Part shown: one piece after another, positions 8,804-17,677 of the stretch
Layout of the letters: each line of letters opens with the position of its first letter
How positions within the stretch are numbered: the first letter of the stretch is position 1
Assembly: GCF_001695835.1 (NCBI RefSeq)
Contig: NZ_MBSO01000018.1
Location: 1-64,000 of the forward strand
Origin: Ensifer sp. LC11
GTDB lineage: Bacteria; Pseudomonadota; Alphaproteobacteria; Rhizobiales; Rhizobiaceae
Direction of reading: 5' to 3'
DNA length: 64,000 nt
The notes under the pieces: model-generated
Database searches by the model: none
What the model was told of the DNA's origin: nothing
Seen by the model: only the letters and a program-made list of their open reading frames with translations
Translations under genes and position numbers: made by a program

Positions 8804-10048
8804 TCAGGCGACCCTTGAAAGCGGAGCCGCATCGCCCTCAAGGCGCTGCTCCATGAACTTGCAGTACCATTCGACGAACTGCATCACGCCACCCTCGTGC
8901 TCGGGCGAATAGGGGCCAGGCTCATAGGCCGGTGAGCGGATGCCGAAGGCGTTTTCCTCGACGATCTGGCGATCCTGGTCATTGGTCTCGGTCCAGACAT
9001 GCGTCAGGTCTTCGAGGTTGTAGTCGACACCCTCGACCGCATCCTTGTGGACCAGCCACTTTGTCGTCACCTGCGTTAGTTCAGGCCCAAGCGGCAACAC
9101 CCGGAAGGTGATGGCGTGGTCGGCAAGCACATGGTTCCAGGTCGTCGGATAGTGGAACATCAGGAGCGTGCCGATCTGCTTTTGATGCACATCGGCCGAC
9201 AGCGCCTGCCTGACGGCGCGCGCGCCCGACATGGTGTAGCTTTCGGCATTGTCGATCAGCGGCATCCGGGCGGCGCGGAACTGGCCAGTCGGCGACATCC
9301 GGAACTCGCTCGGCAGCCCGTCCGCCTCGCATTTTGCCCAGTGGGCGGCGATGACCGGATCGTCCTTGGCGCCCTGAACGCCGGTCGCGGTCGGCGCCTC
9401 GGGATAGGTCCGGCAGAGTTCAGGATGGTTGGCGGCACAATGGTAGCACTCGCGGTTATTTTCCCAGACGAGCTTCCAGTTGCCCTTTTCGACGATCGTG
9501 CTTTCGAAGGCGACCTTGGTTTCGCCGAGGCGATGCGGCGCAAGATAGGGCAATGCCAACTCACGAAACGCCGCGAAATCCGCCGGCTTTTCCGACAGGT
9601 TGATGAAGATGTAGCCGCCGACCGTTTCGCAATGAATCGGCTTCAGGCTGTGGGCCGCCTTGTCGAAATCCTCGCCCATTTGGCGCGCAAAGAGCAGTGA
9701 GCCGTCAAGCTCATAGGTCCACTGGTGGTAGGGACAGACAAGCTTTGCCGACGAACCCTTTGCTTGCGTGCAGACACGCGAGCCGCGGTGACGGCAGGAG
9801 TTGTGCAATGCGCGGACCGTGCCCTGACGATCACGGGTTATCACGACGGGAAAGTCGCCGACCTGAACGGTGAAATAGTTGCCGGCCCGCGGGATCTCGC
9901 AGTCATGGCCAATGAACAGCCAATCCCTGTACCAGATGTTTTCCAGATCCTGCCGGTAGTAATCGGGATCGATGTAGAAGGCCCGATCGAGGCTGTAGCC
10001 GTCTCGCTTGCCCTTGAGCTTGCGAAGCATATCGTTCCTGGTGTCCAT
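8804..10048 (-). CDS. gbcA: Rieske [2Fe-2S] oxygenase, glycine betaine demethylase type
   Basis: A 414-residue aromatic-ring-hydroxylase-fold oxygenase. The Rieske motif is C85-x-H87...C105-x2-H108 (NSCRHRGS ... LVCPYHQW). The mononuclear iron site shows ENNRECYHCAANHPEL, with the two His four residues apart after the Asn. The C-terminal block HKDAVEGVDY...TNDQDR closely resembles GbcA of Pseudomonas as I recall it, which demethylates glycine betaine to dimethylglycine. Related substrates (stachydrine, carnitine) are possible. The ATG is preceded by GAGGACAGGAC, which is itself part of a helix able to hide the ribosome site. Upstream in the same leader is a cobalamin riboswitch, unusual for this family. 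Its partner reductase follows directly. Confidence 0.9.
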   Translation of the reverse strand: MDTRNDMLRKLKGKRDGYSLDRAFYIDPDYYRQDLENIWYRDWLFIGHDCEIPRAGNYFTVQVGDFPVVITRDRQGTVRALHNSCRHRGSRVCTQAKGSSAKLVCPYHQWTYELDGSLLFARQMGEDFDKAAHSLKPIHCETVGGYIFINLSEKPADFAAFRELALPYLAPHRLGETKVAFESTIVEKGNWKLVWENNRECYHCAANHPELCRTYPEAPTATGVQGAKDDPVIAAHWAKCEADGLPSEFRMSPTGQFRAARMPLIDNAESYTMSGARAVRQALSADVHQKQIGTLLMFHYPTTWNHVLADHAITFRVLPLGPELTQVTTKWLVHKDAVEGVDYNLEDLTHVWTETNDQDRQIVEENAFGIRSPAYEPGPYSPEHEGGVMQFVEWYCKFMEQRLEGDAAPLSRVA

Positions 10049-10049
10049 G

Positions 10050-10090
10050 TCCTGTCCTCATGCGCCATGTTTCGGAGAGGCAGGACAGGA
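10050..10090 (-). promoter_or_regulatory. Helix that can mask the gbcA ribosome binding site
   Basis: The 9-base arm TCCTGTCCT (10082-10090 read on the minus strand) is perfectly complementary to AGGACAGGA (10050-10058), which holds the Shine-Dalgarno and ends one base before the gbcA ATG. The loop is 23 bases. It lies directly downstream of the cobalamin aptamer, so it is a good candidate for the part that turns ligand binding into a block of translation. Confidence 0.7.
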
Positions 10091-10165
10091 ACCCACACAG
10101 GCGCACGCCCATGCGTTTGAGGCTCCGATCCGGCTGCCCGCCGCAACCCGTTACGGTTATGTCCG

Positions 10166-10340
10166 TCAAGGCTGGTTTCCGGGCTCAGGAGCCGTCCTTT
10201 GCGGACCAGCCCGGCGCCTTCCCGGACGAAACCGTCCAGTGGCCTTCTGCCGAGGCTTTCGCTCCACCACCGTTGCGGGGGCAGCGCCGGGATTTGACCG
10301 GCTTCCCAATTCTCCGCCCTCCCTAAAGGCGGCACCTTGA
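10166..10340 (-). promoter_or_regulatory. Cobalamin (B12) riboswitch aptamer
   Basis: Read on the minus strand, the leader shows the hallmark blocks of the cobalamin aptamer in order: closing helix 5' arm TCAAGG; GGTGCC; AATTGGGAAGCCGGT; AAATCCCGGCGCTGCCCCCG followed by CAACGGT; GCCACTGG; and the B12 box GAGCCCGGAAACCAGCC, then the pairing arm CCTTGA. Such RNAs bind adenosyl- or related cobalamins and lower expression of the gene below. The next gene on this strand is gbcA, 118 bases from the aptamer end, with an SD-masking helix between. No cobalamin synthesis or uptake gene is nearby, so the target appears to be the oxygenase operon. Confidence 0.93.
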
Positions 10341-10672
10341 GTAGCGATATGTAAGCGCGGAAGGCCTTCCGGGAGCTGCCGAATAGCGACATCCAATTCC
10401 AGAATGGCGACACGGAAAAAACTCTTTTCCAGAGCCGAACTCGCAGATATTTTCTTTTGTAAACAGACAGATAGATTAAAGCTTGAGCATTTGCCGCGTT
10501 TTAGGCCAGGCATGCCGCGGGCACGGAAGAGTTTCGCCCGTTTGCGACATACCGTCCAACAGCGGGATGAATTGGCCGAGCGCCGAAAGGAAATCTTTCA
10601 TTAACCATAAACCATTAGCCTTGCGCGGCGGACGACAGGTCCGGCAGGCAGGCAGATGGCGCGCTGACGATC
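10341..10672. other. Divergent intergenic stretch holding the gbcAB promoter
   Basis: About 330 bases separate the riboswitch aptamer from the next rightward gene. The gbcAB promoter must lie here; I cannot point to a convincing -35/-10 pair. A 66-codon plus-strand frame at 10404-10604 has no ribosome site and is not called. Confidence 0.4.
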
Positions 10673-11272
10673 ATGGCAAAGTTCAGATACTACGATGCGG
10701 CGGCCGAGAAGCCGCCGGCAGTCATGCCGAAAACGGCAGTTCACACCGAGTTCCTGCGCACAGGACGGATCACTCGCCGCCAATGGGTTGCGAGCGAACG
10801 CCGCTACTTGAGCTATGAGGAGGTCGCAGACAGGACGGGCAAGAAGCTCACGACTGCCGGCGACACCACGCACAAGCGGATCAACGGTTTCCACACCTCG
10901 ATCCAGTTTCCCAAGATGATCTTCCACCGCACCCTCGCCGGGCGGCCGCACCTTGGCTATTGTCACGTGACCGCCGCGCGAACGCCCGTCACGCCGTCCA
11001 AGGACATCACCTGGTCCTTCTACTTCGCCAATTTCTTCAGCGACCTCGGCGACGAAACGCACTTCTTCGACCGCATCCAGAGCGGCTACTCGCGCATGTA
11101 CTTCGCCGTCGCCATCGAGCCGGACAGCGAAGGCGGGCAGATGGTCATCAACCGCAACGTCCGCGACAATGGGCTCCTGTTCCGCACTGACGACCCCAAG
11201 GTCGCACTGAAGAACGTGCTGATGCTCGGCGCCCGGGACGCCGCGCTGCGCCGCATCATTCGCAGCCTCTGA
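10673..11272 (+). CDS. Conserved hypothetical protein
   Basis: A 199-residue soluble protein that I do not recognise. It has no signal peptide or membrane segment. The N-terminal half is rich in Lys/Arg and aromatic residues (RYYDAAAEKPP, WVASERRYLSYEEVADRTGKK), the middle contains WSFYFANFFSDLGDETHFFDRI, and the end is basic (ARDAALRRIIRSL). It lies divergent from gbcAB and 80 bases before the Sua5 gene, on the same strand, but with its own start region. The ribosome site is weak, so the start is only probable. Confidence 0.65.
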   Translation: MAKFRYYDAAAEKPPAVMPKTAVHTEFLRTGRITRRQWVASERRYLSYEEVADRTGKKLTTAGDTTHKRINGFHTSIQFPKMIFHRTLAGRPHLGYCHVTAARTPVTPSKDITWSFYFANFFSDLGDETHFFDRIQSGYSRMYFAVAIEPDSEGGQMVINRNVRDNGLLFRTDDPKVALKNVLMLGARDAALRRIIRSL

Positions 11273-11352
11273 GCCCTGAGCCCCGGTCACGCGAAGAAAA
11301 TCGTTCTGTTTTCCCGGCGCGTCCGTTAAGGAAGCGACGGAAAGGAAACGGC

Positions 11353-12327
11353 ATGGCTGACATCATCGACACAGGCAGAGAACCGGAGCGCGCGATCGAG
11401 CGTGCCTGCACCGTTCTTGCCGAAGGCGAACCGGTCGCCATTCCGACCGAGACGGTCTACGGGCTTGCCGCTGACGCGACCAATCCGGATGCAATCAGCC
11501 GCATCTACGAGATGAAGGGACGGCCCCGCTTCAATCCGCTCATCTCGCATGTTTCCGACATGGCGATGGCTGAAGTCCATGTGCGCTTTGATCCGATTTC
11601 CCGACGCTTGGCGGAGGCCTTCTGGCCAGGCCCGTTGACGCTGATCCTGCCGCAACGCGCCGACAGCACCGTTCACGCGCTCGCTTCGGCCGGTCTCGAC
11701 ACGCTCGGCATCCGCATGCCCGACGGCTTTTCGCGCCGGGTGATCGCCCGTTTCGCGCGGCCCCTCGCCGCCCCAAGCGCCAACACGTCTGGCAAAATCA
11801 GCCCGACCAGCGCCGCTCACGTCGAAGCCGATCTCGGCAACAAGCTGAGACTGATCCTCGATGCCGGTCCAGCTCAGATCGGGCTGGAGTCGACGATCAT
11901 CAAGGTCGACGGCGACGAGATCCGCCTGCTTCGGCCCGGCGGGCTTGATGCGGCCGAAATCGAAACTCTGCTCGGGCTCCCTGTGATGCGCCCCGAAACC
12001 GCCGGCGCAACCATCGAAGCGCCGGGCATGCTCGCCTCTCATTATGCCCCCGGCGCCGCTGTGCGGCTCGATGCCGTCGAGGTGCGCGCAGGCGAGGCAC
12101 TGGTCCGCTTCGGTGGCGGCCGGATCACCGGCGAGGCACAGGCGACGATCGTGCTTGACCTCAGCCCGACCGGCAATCTCCGGGAAGCCGCTGCCAACCT
12201 TTTCGACTACATGAAGCGGGCGGATGCCAGCGGCGCCGCGACGATTGCCTTCGGGCCGATCCCCTCGGACGGATTGGGCGAGGCGATTATCGACCGGCTG
12301 CAAAGAGCGGCCGCCCCGCGAGAATAG
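11353..12327 (+). CDS. tsaC: L-threonylcarbamoyladenylate synthase (Sua5 type)
   Basis: A 324-residue enzyme that makes threonylcarbamoyl-AMP from Thr, bicarbonate and ATP for the t6A37 modification of ANN-decoding tRNAs. The YrdC domain spans about residues 10-205, with IPTETVYGLAADAT, KGRPRFNPLISHV, FWPGPLTLIL and APSANTSGKISPTSA. The C-terminal Sua5 domain follows (about 220-320) after the linker EAPGMLASHYAPGAAV, which marks the long Sua5 form rather than the short TsaC. The start follows GGAAAGGAAACGGC. The FAD-linked oxidase gene follows after 130 bases. Confidence 0.93.
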   Translation: MADIIDTGREPERAIERACTVLAEGEPVAIPTETVYGLAADATNPDAISRIYEMKGRPRFNPLISHVSDMAMAEVHVRFDPISRRLAEAFWPGPLTLILPQRADSTVHALASAGLDTLGIRMPDGFSRRVIARFARPLAAPSANTSGKISPTSAAHVEADLGNKLRLILDAGPAQIGLESTIIKVDGDEIRLLRPGGLDAAEIETLLGLPVMRPETAGATIEAPGMLASHYAPGAAVRLDAVEVRAGEALVRFGGGRITGEAQATIVLDLSPTGNLREAAANLFDYMKRADASGAATIAFGPIPSDGLGEAIIDRLQRAAAPRE

Positions 12328-12456
12328 GGCGCGCGCTAACTTGCGCGCGTCCAGTCCCAACAGCCACGATCACCATTATGATCGTGGCGATTGGTCCGCG
12401 GATCATCGTGATCCCGACCGGATAGAGCGCCGAAGGCGCAGCGCGAAGGCAGGCCC

Positions 12457-13887
12457 ATGACGACCCTCCCCTCTCCCGAACTCATCGCCTCTTTCGTCGA
12501 GATCGTCGGCAGCGCCAACGCGTTTACCGCCGAGGCGGACAAGGCGCGCTACCTGGTCGAATCCCGAGGGCTTTACCGCGGCACGACGCCGCTGGTGCTT
12601 CGACCGGGATCGGTCGACGAGGTCGCGCGCATCATGAAGCTCGCCAGCGCGACACACACGGCGATCGTACCGCAGGGCGGCAACACCGGCCACGTCGCCG
12701 GGCAGATCCCGCGCGAAGGCAAGGCCGACATCGTGCTTTCGCTCGAACGGTTGAACCGCATCCGCGACATCGATCCGGTCGGCAACGTCATCGTCGCGGA
12801 CGCCGGCTGCATCCTCGCCGACATCCAGAAGGCGGCGGACGATCACAACCGACTGTTTCCGCTGTCGCTGGGCTCGGAGGGCTCCGCCCGGATCGGCGGC
12901 AATCTCTCCACCAATGCCGGCGGCACCGCCGTGCTTGCCTACGGCAACATGCGCCAGCTCTGCCTCGGCCTCGAGGTCGTGCTGCCGACCGGCGAGATCT
13001 GGGATGGATTGCGCCGGCTGAAGAAGGACAATACCGGCTACGATCTGCGCGACCTTTTCATCGGCGCCGAGGGCACGCTCGGTGTCATCACCGGCGCGGT
13101 GCTCAAGCTTTTTCCAAAGCCGCTCGGACACCAGGTGGCTTTCGCCGGCGTGGGCAGCGTCGAGCATGCGCTGGCACTCTTCGACAAGGCGTCCAGCCTT
13201 TGCGGGCCGGCGCTGACCGGCTTCGAGTTGATGCCGCGGCTGGGCGTCGAGTTCACGACGAAACACATTCCCGGCGTTCGCGACCCGATGGAGACGACCC
13301 ACCCCTGGTACACGCTCATCGATATCTCGACGTCCGATTCTGCCGAACGCGCCGCGCAGATGGTGCAGGATCTGATGGAGCAGGGCTTTGCCGCCGGCCT
13401 CATCGAAAACGCCGTGATCGCCGCCAACGAGGCGCAAGGCAAGGCGCTCTGGCATATGCGCGAGAGCATGTCGCCGGCCCAGAAGCCGGAGGGTGGCTCG
13501 ATCAAGCACGACGTCTCCGTGCCCATCTCCAGCATTCCCGCCTTCATGCAAGAGGCGGATGCCGCCGTCATGGAAGCGATACCTGGCGCGCGCATCTGCT
13601 CCTTCGGCCACATGGGCGACGGCAATATCCACTACAACATCTCGCAGCCTGTTGGCGCCGACAAGCAGGCCTTCCTCGACCGCTGGCGCGAGATCAACGC
13701 CATCGTCCATGGCATCGTTCTCAGCTACAACGGCTCGATCTCGGCCGAACACGGTATCGGCCAGCTGAAGCGCGACGAGCTCGCCGAAGTCCGGGCGCCG
13801 ATCGAGATCGCACTGATGCAAAGGATCAAGCATGCCTTCGATCCGGCGGACATCATGAACCCGGACAAGGTGCTACGCGCAGACTGA
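12457..13887 (+). CDS. FAD-binding oxidase, D-2-hydroxyacid dehydrogenase (GlcD/D2HGDH) type
   Basis: A 476-residue flavoprotein of the vanillyl-alcohol-oxidase fold. The N-terminal FAD-binding part carries VPQGGNTGHVAGQIP, LSLGSEGSARIGGNLSTNAGG and FIGAEGTLGVIT. The C-terminal FAD_oxidase_C part carries FGHMGDGNIHYNI (metal-binding His pair) and the closing SAEHGIGQLKRDEL. This pattern fits D-2-hydroxyglutarate or D-lactate/glycolate dehydrogenases; the exact substrate cannot be read. It follows the Sua5 gene on the same strand and probably shares its transcript. The ATG comes just after AAGGCAGGCCC, an acceptable ribosome site. Confidence 0.88.
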   Translation: MTTLPSPELIASFVEIVGSANAFTAEADKARYLVESRGLYRGTTPLVLRPGSVDEVARIMKLASATHTAIVPQGGNTGHVAGQIPREGKADIVLSLERLNRIRDIDPVGNVIVADAGCILADIQKAADDHNRLFPLSLGSEGSARIGGNLSTNAGGTAVLAYGNMRQLCLGLEVVLPTGEIWDGLRRLKKDNTGYDLRDLFIGAEGTLGVITGAVLKLFPKPLGHQVAFAGVGSVEHALALFDKASSLCGPALTGFELMPRLGVEFTTKHIPGVRDPMETTHPWYTLIDISTSDSAERAAQMVQDLMEQGFAAGLIENAVIAANEAQGKALWHMRESMSPAQKPEGGSIKHDVSVPISSIPAFMQEADAAVMEAIPGARICSFGHMGDGNIHYNISQPVGADKQAFLDRWREINAIVHGIVLSYNGSISAEHGIGQLKRDELAEVRAPIEIALMQRIKHAFDPADIMNPDKVLRAD

Positions 13888-13990
13888 CGTTTGCGCGCAA
13901 TCCTCCCCACCGCGCCCTGGCCAGAGTTGCGCGTTCAAGAGAACGCACAAAGGACGCACTCGAACTTTGAACCTAGAGCCTTCTTCCGCT

Positions 13991-16465
13991 CTAGCGGCCG
14001 CCGGTGCGCAGTTGCGAGAGCGACAGGAGCGTCTCGGCACTCACTCCGCCGCCGCCAGCACCGGTCAGGATCGCCAGGCCGGGTGAGACATCCGTGTTGT
14101 TTTCAACGTCATAAAGCGCGGTAAAGCGCTGCAAGAGCTTTTCGAGCTTTTCCGGGTCCTGCAGATCCTTGATGTTGACGGCGCGCTCAAGATAAGCGGC
14201 CTGCGCATCGATCTTGGCGTTCTGAAGGCCCTCGGGCATGCTGTAGGCCGTCTTGATGACTTCGAACAGCGCCCGATCGGCCAGGATATCGTAGGCCGTG
14301 TTGATCTCCGGGGCCTTGCGCTTGAAATAGAGCGCCAGGCGGATGCCGCCATTGTCGGCGCCTTCGCTTTCTTCGAGCGATTGGTTGAGGAAGAGATCGG
14401 CCGTGGTGACGAGGCCGCGCCGGGTCTGGATCTGGCCGGCTTCGCCGCGGACGATCTTGCCGTCCTTGTCGAAATTGAACGACGATACGAGTTCGCGATA
14501 CTTCAGTCCGTCCGGGTCGGTGTTGATGAAACTCTTGGGATCGTTGAGATCGGACGTGAACATGTCCTTGAGATAGCCGACCTTGACCGTTTCAGGATCA
14601 ATACCTCTGCTCACAAGAGCGAAATCGACCAGCCGCCGGTTTTTGAGAAAGGCGTCGAGCGTCTCGACCTTCTCGATCTCGGTGGCGTAGTACTTCGCTT
14701 CCGCCTGTGCCTTCTCCTTGGCGGCCTTCTTCTCGTCATCCGTGCCGAAACGCGACATGGCGATGACATAGGATTTGGCCGTGTTCATGATATCGGGTTG
14801 GCTCTGCGCCAGCTTCGGCGCGCCAAGGGTACCGTCGGGGTTGAAGTTGAACGCCTTGACGAGCTTCACGTAGCGCTCGTCGCGAAGCGTATTGGCGTAG
14901 CTCCTGGGATCATTGAGGTCGCTGGTCAGAATCCGTTTCAGCGTTCGCGAGCTCAACTCCTCGTTTTCGAGTCCGAAGGCGCGCAGCATGAATTGCCGCA
15001 TGCTGCTGTTGTTGAGCAGGCTGTCGATCGACGTCATCGTATTGACCAGGAGCTTGAAGCTCTTGGCCTGGGCCGCGTCCTCGGCGTCGCCCTTGTCGTT
15101 GTAGCGCACCATGTAGCCGTCGGACGTCTTCTTCATCTGGTCGGCGTCCTGCGCCGTCTTACCGGGCTGCAGCGTGCCGTCCGCTTGGAAGTTGAAGGCG
15201 GCGTGCAAGTCCTTGTAAGCGGCATTATCTCCGACGCCAAATTTGTTGACGTAGCTGTTTGGGTCATTGATGTCGCTGGTAAGGATGTTTTCGATGGTCG
15301 ACCTGACCGTCGTCGTCGACGACAAGCCGAAGGCGGTCACGAGGTAGGTGAATATCCGGCTGTCGTTGACGAGGTCCGAGACATTGGTGATGCTGCCGAT
15401 CTTCCCTTCGTAGTAATCCTTGTTGAGAAGCGCTCCAGCCCCGGTCAGACGATCTGAGCCGAGCGGCGTAGTCCCGGGCCGGGTGAACACATAGCGCTCG
15501 TTAAGCATCGTCTTCTTTGCGTCGCTTATCGCCTTCTCACCGGCCGGCACAGTGCCATCGCTATTGAAATTGAAGGTCTCGGCCAGTTTGATGTAGGTTT
15601 CGACACCGCGGATACGGCGGGCGAGCGTATCAAGTTCGTCCTTGAGCGATGCCATCAGCGCTGGTGCCTGATCGCGTGGCGGCAATCTCGCGTCGAGATC
15701 GGCAACGATCGCGTTCTGCTCGTCGATTTTCGCTTGGATCGCCGGCTTGTCGGCAGCGGGCGCGTCAGCCAGTTGGGCGGTGAGGCTGTCAATTTCCCGA
15801 AGGGCCGTAATCCGATTGCCGAGATCCGTCCGCAGTTTGGTCGCTTCGTCCTGTCTCGCCACGGCAGCCATTCGGTCCGCGATCAGGTCCGCTGGTTCGC
15901 GGGTCAAGGCACTGCGAATTTCTGCGTGGGAGTACGTCTTGGGGTCCAGATCGAACAGCGGGAAGGCAAACTCCCGAAGCCTTTCGTTACCGAGAAACTG
16001 ATCGACATCGGTGACCAGATCCATCGCCGCGCCAAAATAAGCCATCTCGCCGCGCATGACCGTGTCGAGGTTGTTGATGCGATCGTTGTAAAGACCGATC
16101 AGCGCGTCCAACTGTGCGCTGGTTTGGGCCACCGGCTTCGACGAACTGAAGCTGAAGGCGGCTGCGAAATTACGGTAGCGTTCATCGTTGAGACGGTTGG
16201 CGAAGCTGTTATCGTCCGAGAGGTCGCTTTCCAGGACCTTGCGCATGAAGGCTTTGGCATAGGTCATATCCTCGAGACCATGCGCCTTCATCGCGTAGGA
16301 GTAGAGACGGTAGTCGTCGAGAAACTCCTCGGCAGTTTTCACCTTGCCGATGTTCTCTTTATAATACTCGATCTCGCGCGCGATCTGTGGCTGCTGGGCG
16401 ATCCGGTTGAGGCTGCTCCTCAAGTCCCGTGTGATGCGACTGAAGTCGAGATAGGTCGATACCAT
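13991..16465 (-). CDS. DUF1217 repeat protein
   Basis: An 824-residue protein made mostly of five copies of a unit of about 130-160 residues that matches the DUF1217 family as I recall it. Each unit has a helix (for example NSSMRQFMLRAFGLENEEL), then a block like ILTSDLNDPRSYANTLRDERYVKLVKAFNF, and often ends in an acidic loop: FNFNPDGTL, FNFQADGTL, FNFDKDGKI, FNFNSDGTV. The loops look like calcium-binding DxDG segments. There is no signal peptide. DUF1217 genes are often found near rhizobial flagellar genes, but none are here. Function is unknown; a surface or flagellum-linked role is only a guess. It is transcribed alone. Confidence 0.8.
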   Translation of the reverse strand: MVSTYLDFSRITRDLRSSLNRIAQQPQIAREIEYYKENIGKVKTAEEFLDDYRLYSYAMKAHGLEDMTYAKAFMRKVLESDLSDDNSFANRLNDERYRNFAAAFSFSSSKPVAQTSAQLDALIGLYNDRINNLDTVMRGEMAYFGAAMDLVTDVDQFLGNERLREFAFPLFDLDPKTYSHAEIRSALTREPADLIADRMAAVARQDEATKLRTDLGNRITALREIDSLTAQLADAPAADKPAIQAKIDEQNAIVADLDARLPPRDQAPALMASLKDELDTLARRIRGVETYIKLAETFNFNSDGTVPAGEKAISDAKKTMLNERYVFTRPGTTPLGSDRLTGAGALLNKDYYEGKIGSITNVSDLVNDSRIFTYLVTAFGLSSTTTVRSTIENILTSDINDPNSYVNKFGVGDNAAYKDLHAAFNFQADGTLQPGKTAQDADQMKKTSDGYMVRYNDKGDAEDAAQAKSFKLLVNTMTSIDSLLNNSSMRQFMLRAFGLENEELSSRTLKRILTSDLNDPRSYANTLRDERYVKLVKAFNFNPDGTLGAPKLAQSQPDIMNTAKSYVIAMSRFGTDDEKKAAKEKAQAEAKYYATEIEKVETLDAFLKNRRLVDFALVSRGIDPETVKVGYLKDMFTSDLNDPKSFINTDPDGLKYRELVSSFNFDKDGKIVRGEAGQIQTRRGLVTTADLFLNQSLEESEGADNGGIRLALYFKRKAPEINTAYDILADRALFEVIKTAYSMPEGLQNAKIDAQAAYLERAVNIKDLQDPEKLEKLLQRFTALYDVENNTDVSPGLAILTGAGGGGVSAETLLSLSQLRTGGR

Positions 16466-16798
16466 GCCTGGCGCCCCGGATTACGCGGGGAAGGTTTGAC
16501 CGGCCCCCGAAACAGAATTCTGACGCGCTATGATTGCAGGACTGGCTTGTGTGTGGCTTTTGCCGGGTCCCCTCATCCGCGCCACGATGCCCGGATCGGA
16601 ACAGAACTGCCAGCGCCGTTGACGAAACGGAAACCCTGGCCGGTCGGCTTTTGCTAACCATCGAAAAACGCAAAGTTTTCTTAACCGCGATTTTTAAGCC
16701 GTTCGGAAAGGGGGCCGCCTATTCTCCCGCCATAGAGGACGAAAAGTCCCGACGAGAAGACCGGATACCGGCTCTCAAGGAAAACAAGGGCGATTGAA

Positions 16799-17365
16799 AT
16801 GCGCAACACACTCTCTCAACCCGCATGGGTCGAAAACACGCTCCGTCTTGATCCGAAGCGCTTTCCACAGCAAGCAAGCTACGCTTTGCGCGATCACACG
16901 GGTAATGTCACGATCAGCCTGGACGAGCGTGGCGCAGTTCTGCGCAAGGTGCTACCATCGAGCGGCCTGCCGCTTTCGATCGCACTGCCGGCGCGGGCAT
17001 TCAAAGGGGTCGCGGCTCGCGCGATCGATCACGGCGACGGAGACGTTACAGTGACGCTGGAACTTCATCACGACGACCCGGACCTCTGCGTTCCGCTGCT
17101 CGTCGCACACGACCTGTCCGACATTGCCGCCGACTGGCGCGCCTGGGCAGAGGCATACCGCATTCCGATGTTGATGGTCGAAGCCGATGGCGTGGCAAGG
17201 CCGCTCGAAGAGCATCTGGGCGACGTGCGCACGGCGCCCGTCAAGCCGCGGCGCCGCCACTCCTTTTTCGCGGAGCGCCGGCCGCGCTTCCTCGTGCGCC
17301 GCTCCACCGGCACACTTGGCGTTCACATGAAAATCGACGGGCGCGAAATCATCGCCCGAAGCTGA
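16799..17365 (+). CDS. DUF6101 family protein
   Basis: A 188-residue protein confined, as far as I recall, to Rhizobiales. It begins MRNTLSQPAWVENTLRLDPKRFPQQ and has a central acidic beta-rich part (VTLELHHDDPDLCVPLLVAHDLSDIAADWRAW). The C-terminus is strongly basic (KPRRRHSFFAERRPRFLVRRS). There is no signal peptide or membrane span. The central phrase resembles PilZ-like or DUF6101 annotated proteins, but no function is established. It has about 330 bases of upstream space shared with the divergent DUF1217 gene. Confidence 0.75.
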   Translation: MRNTLSQPAWVENTLRLDPKRFPQQASYALRDHTGNVTISLDERGAVLRKVLPSSGLPLSIALPARAFKGVAARAIDHGDGDVTVTLELHHDDPDLCVPLLVAHDLSDIAADWRAWAEAYRIPMLMVEADGVARPLEEHLGDVRTAPVKPRRRHSFFAERRPRFLVRRSTGTLGVHMKIDGREIIARS

Positions 17366-17490
17366 ATTCTCTGCATACCTCCAGCGCGACAGCCGGCCGT
17401 TCCCTGCGGCCGGCTGTCGGCGTTTGAGCTATTGTATCTACCATGAGTTTGCACGGTTTTTTGCCTGCTCCGCTCCAGCCCTCACGGACA

Positions 17491-17590
17491 CAATTGCGGA
17501 CGGGAAGCGGTTTCACACTTTTCCCGGAATTGGCCCGCTCCTTTACGCAATTCCGAACGGAAAACCGGTTCCCACTTTTCCTGGAATTGC
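17491..17590. repeat. Two tandem rhizobial intergenic palindromes
   Basis: Two related units lie side by side: 17491-17532 and 17547-17590. Each starts with CAATT, ends with GGAATTG, and holds a core of the form AANCGGTTNCNCACTTTTCC. Their ends are inverted repeats. Frames reading through them on either strand are artefacts. Similar units occur at 37346-37390 and, with different ends, at 33025-33074 and 38344-38393. Confidence 0.75.
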
Positions 17591-17677
17591 TCGAGATGTT
17601 CCCGCGGAAACAGCAGCCTCGCCTTCTTCGTGCCATATCGGCTCCATAGCCAAGACCACGAAAGAAGGAGAAACCCG

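Noticed and set aside
9841-10413. Minus-strand frames reading across the gbcA leader (190 and 88 codons)
   Set aside because: They run through the riboswitch aptamer and out of frame into gbcA; no ribosome site and no protein likeness. A leader peptide was considered but not supported.
10404-10604. 66-codon plus-strand frame upstream of the 199-residue hypothetical gene
   Set aside because: No ribosome site, basic composition typical of random frames, and no similarity recalled.
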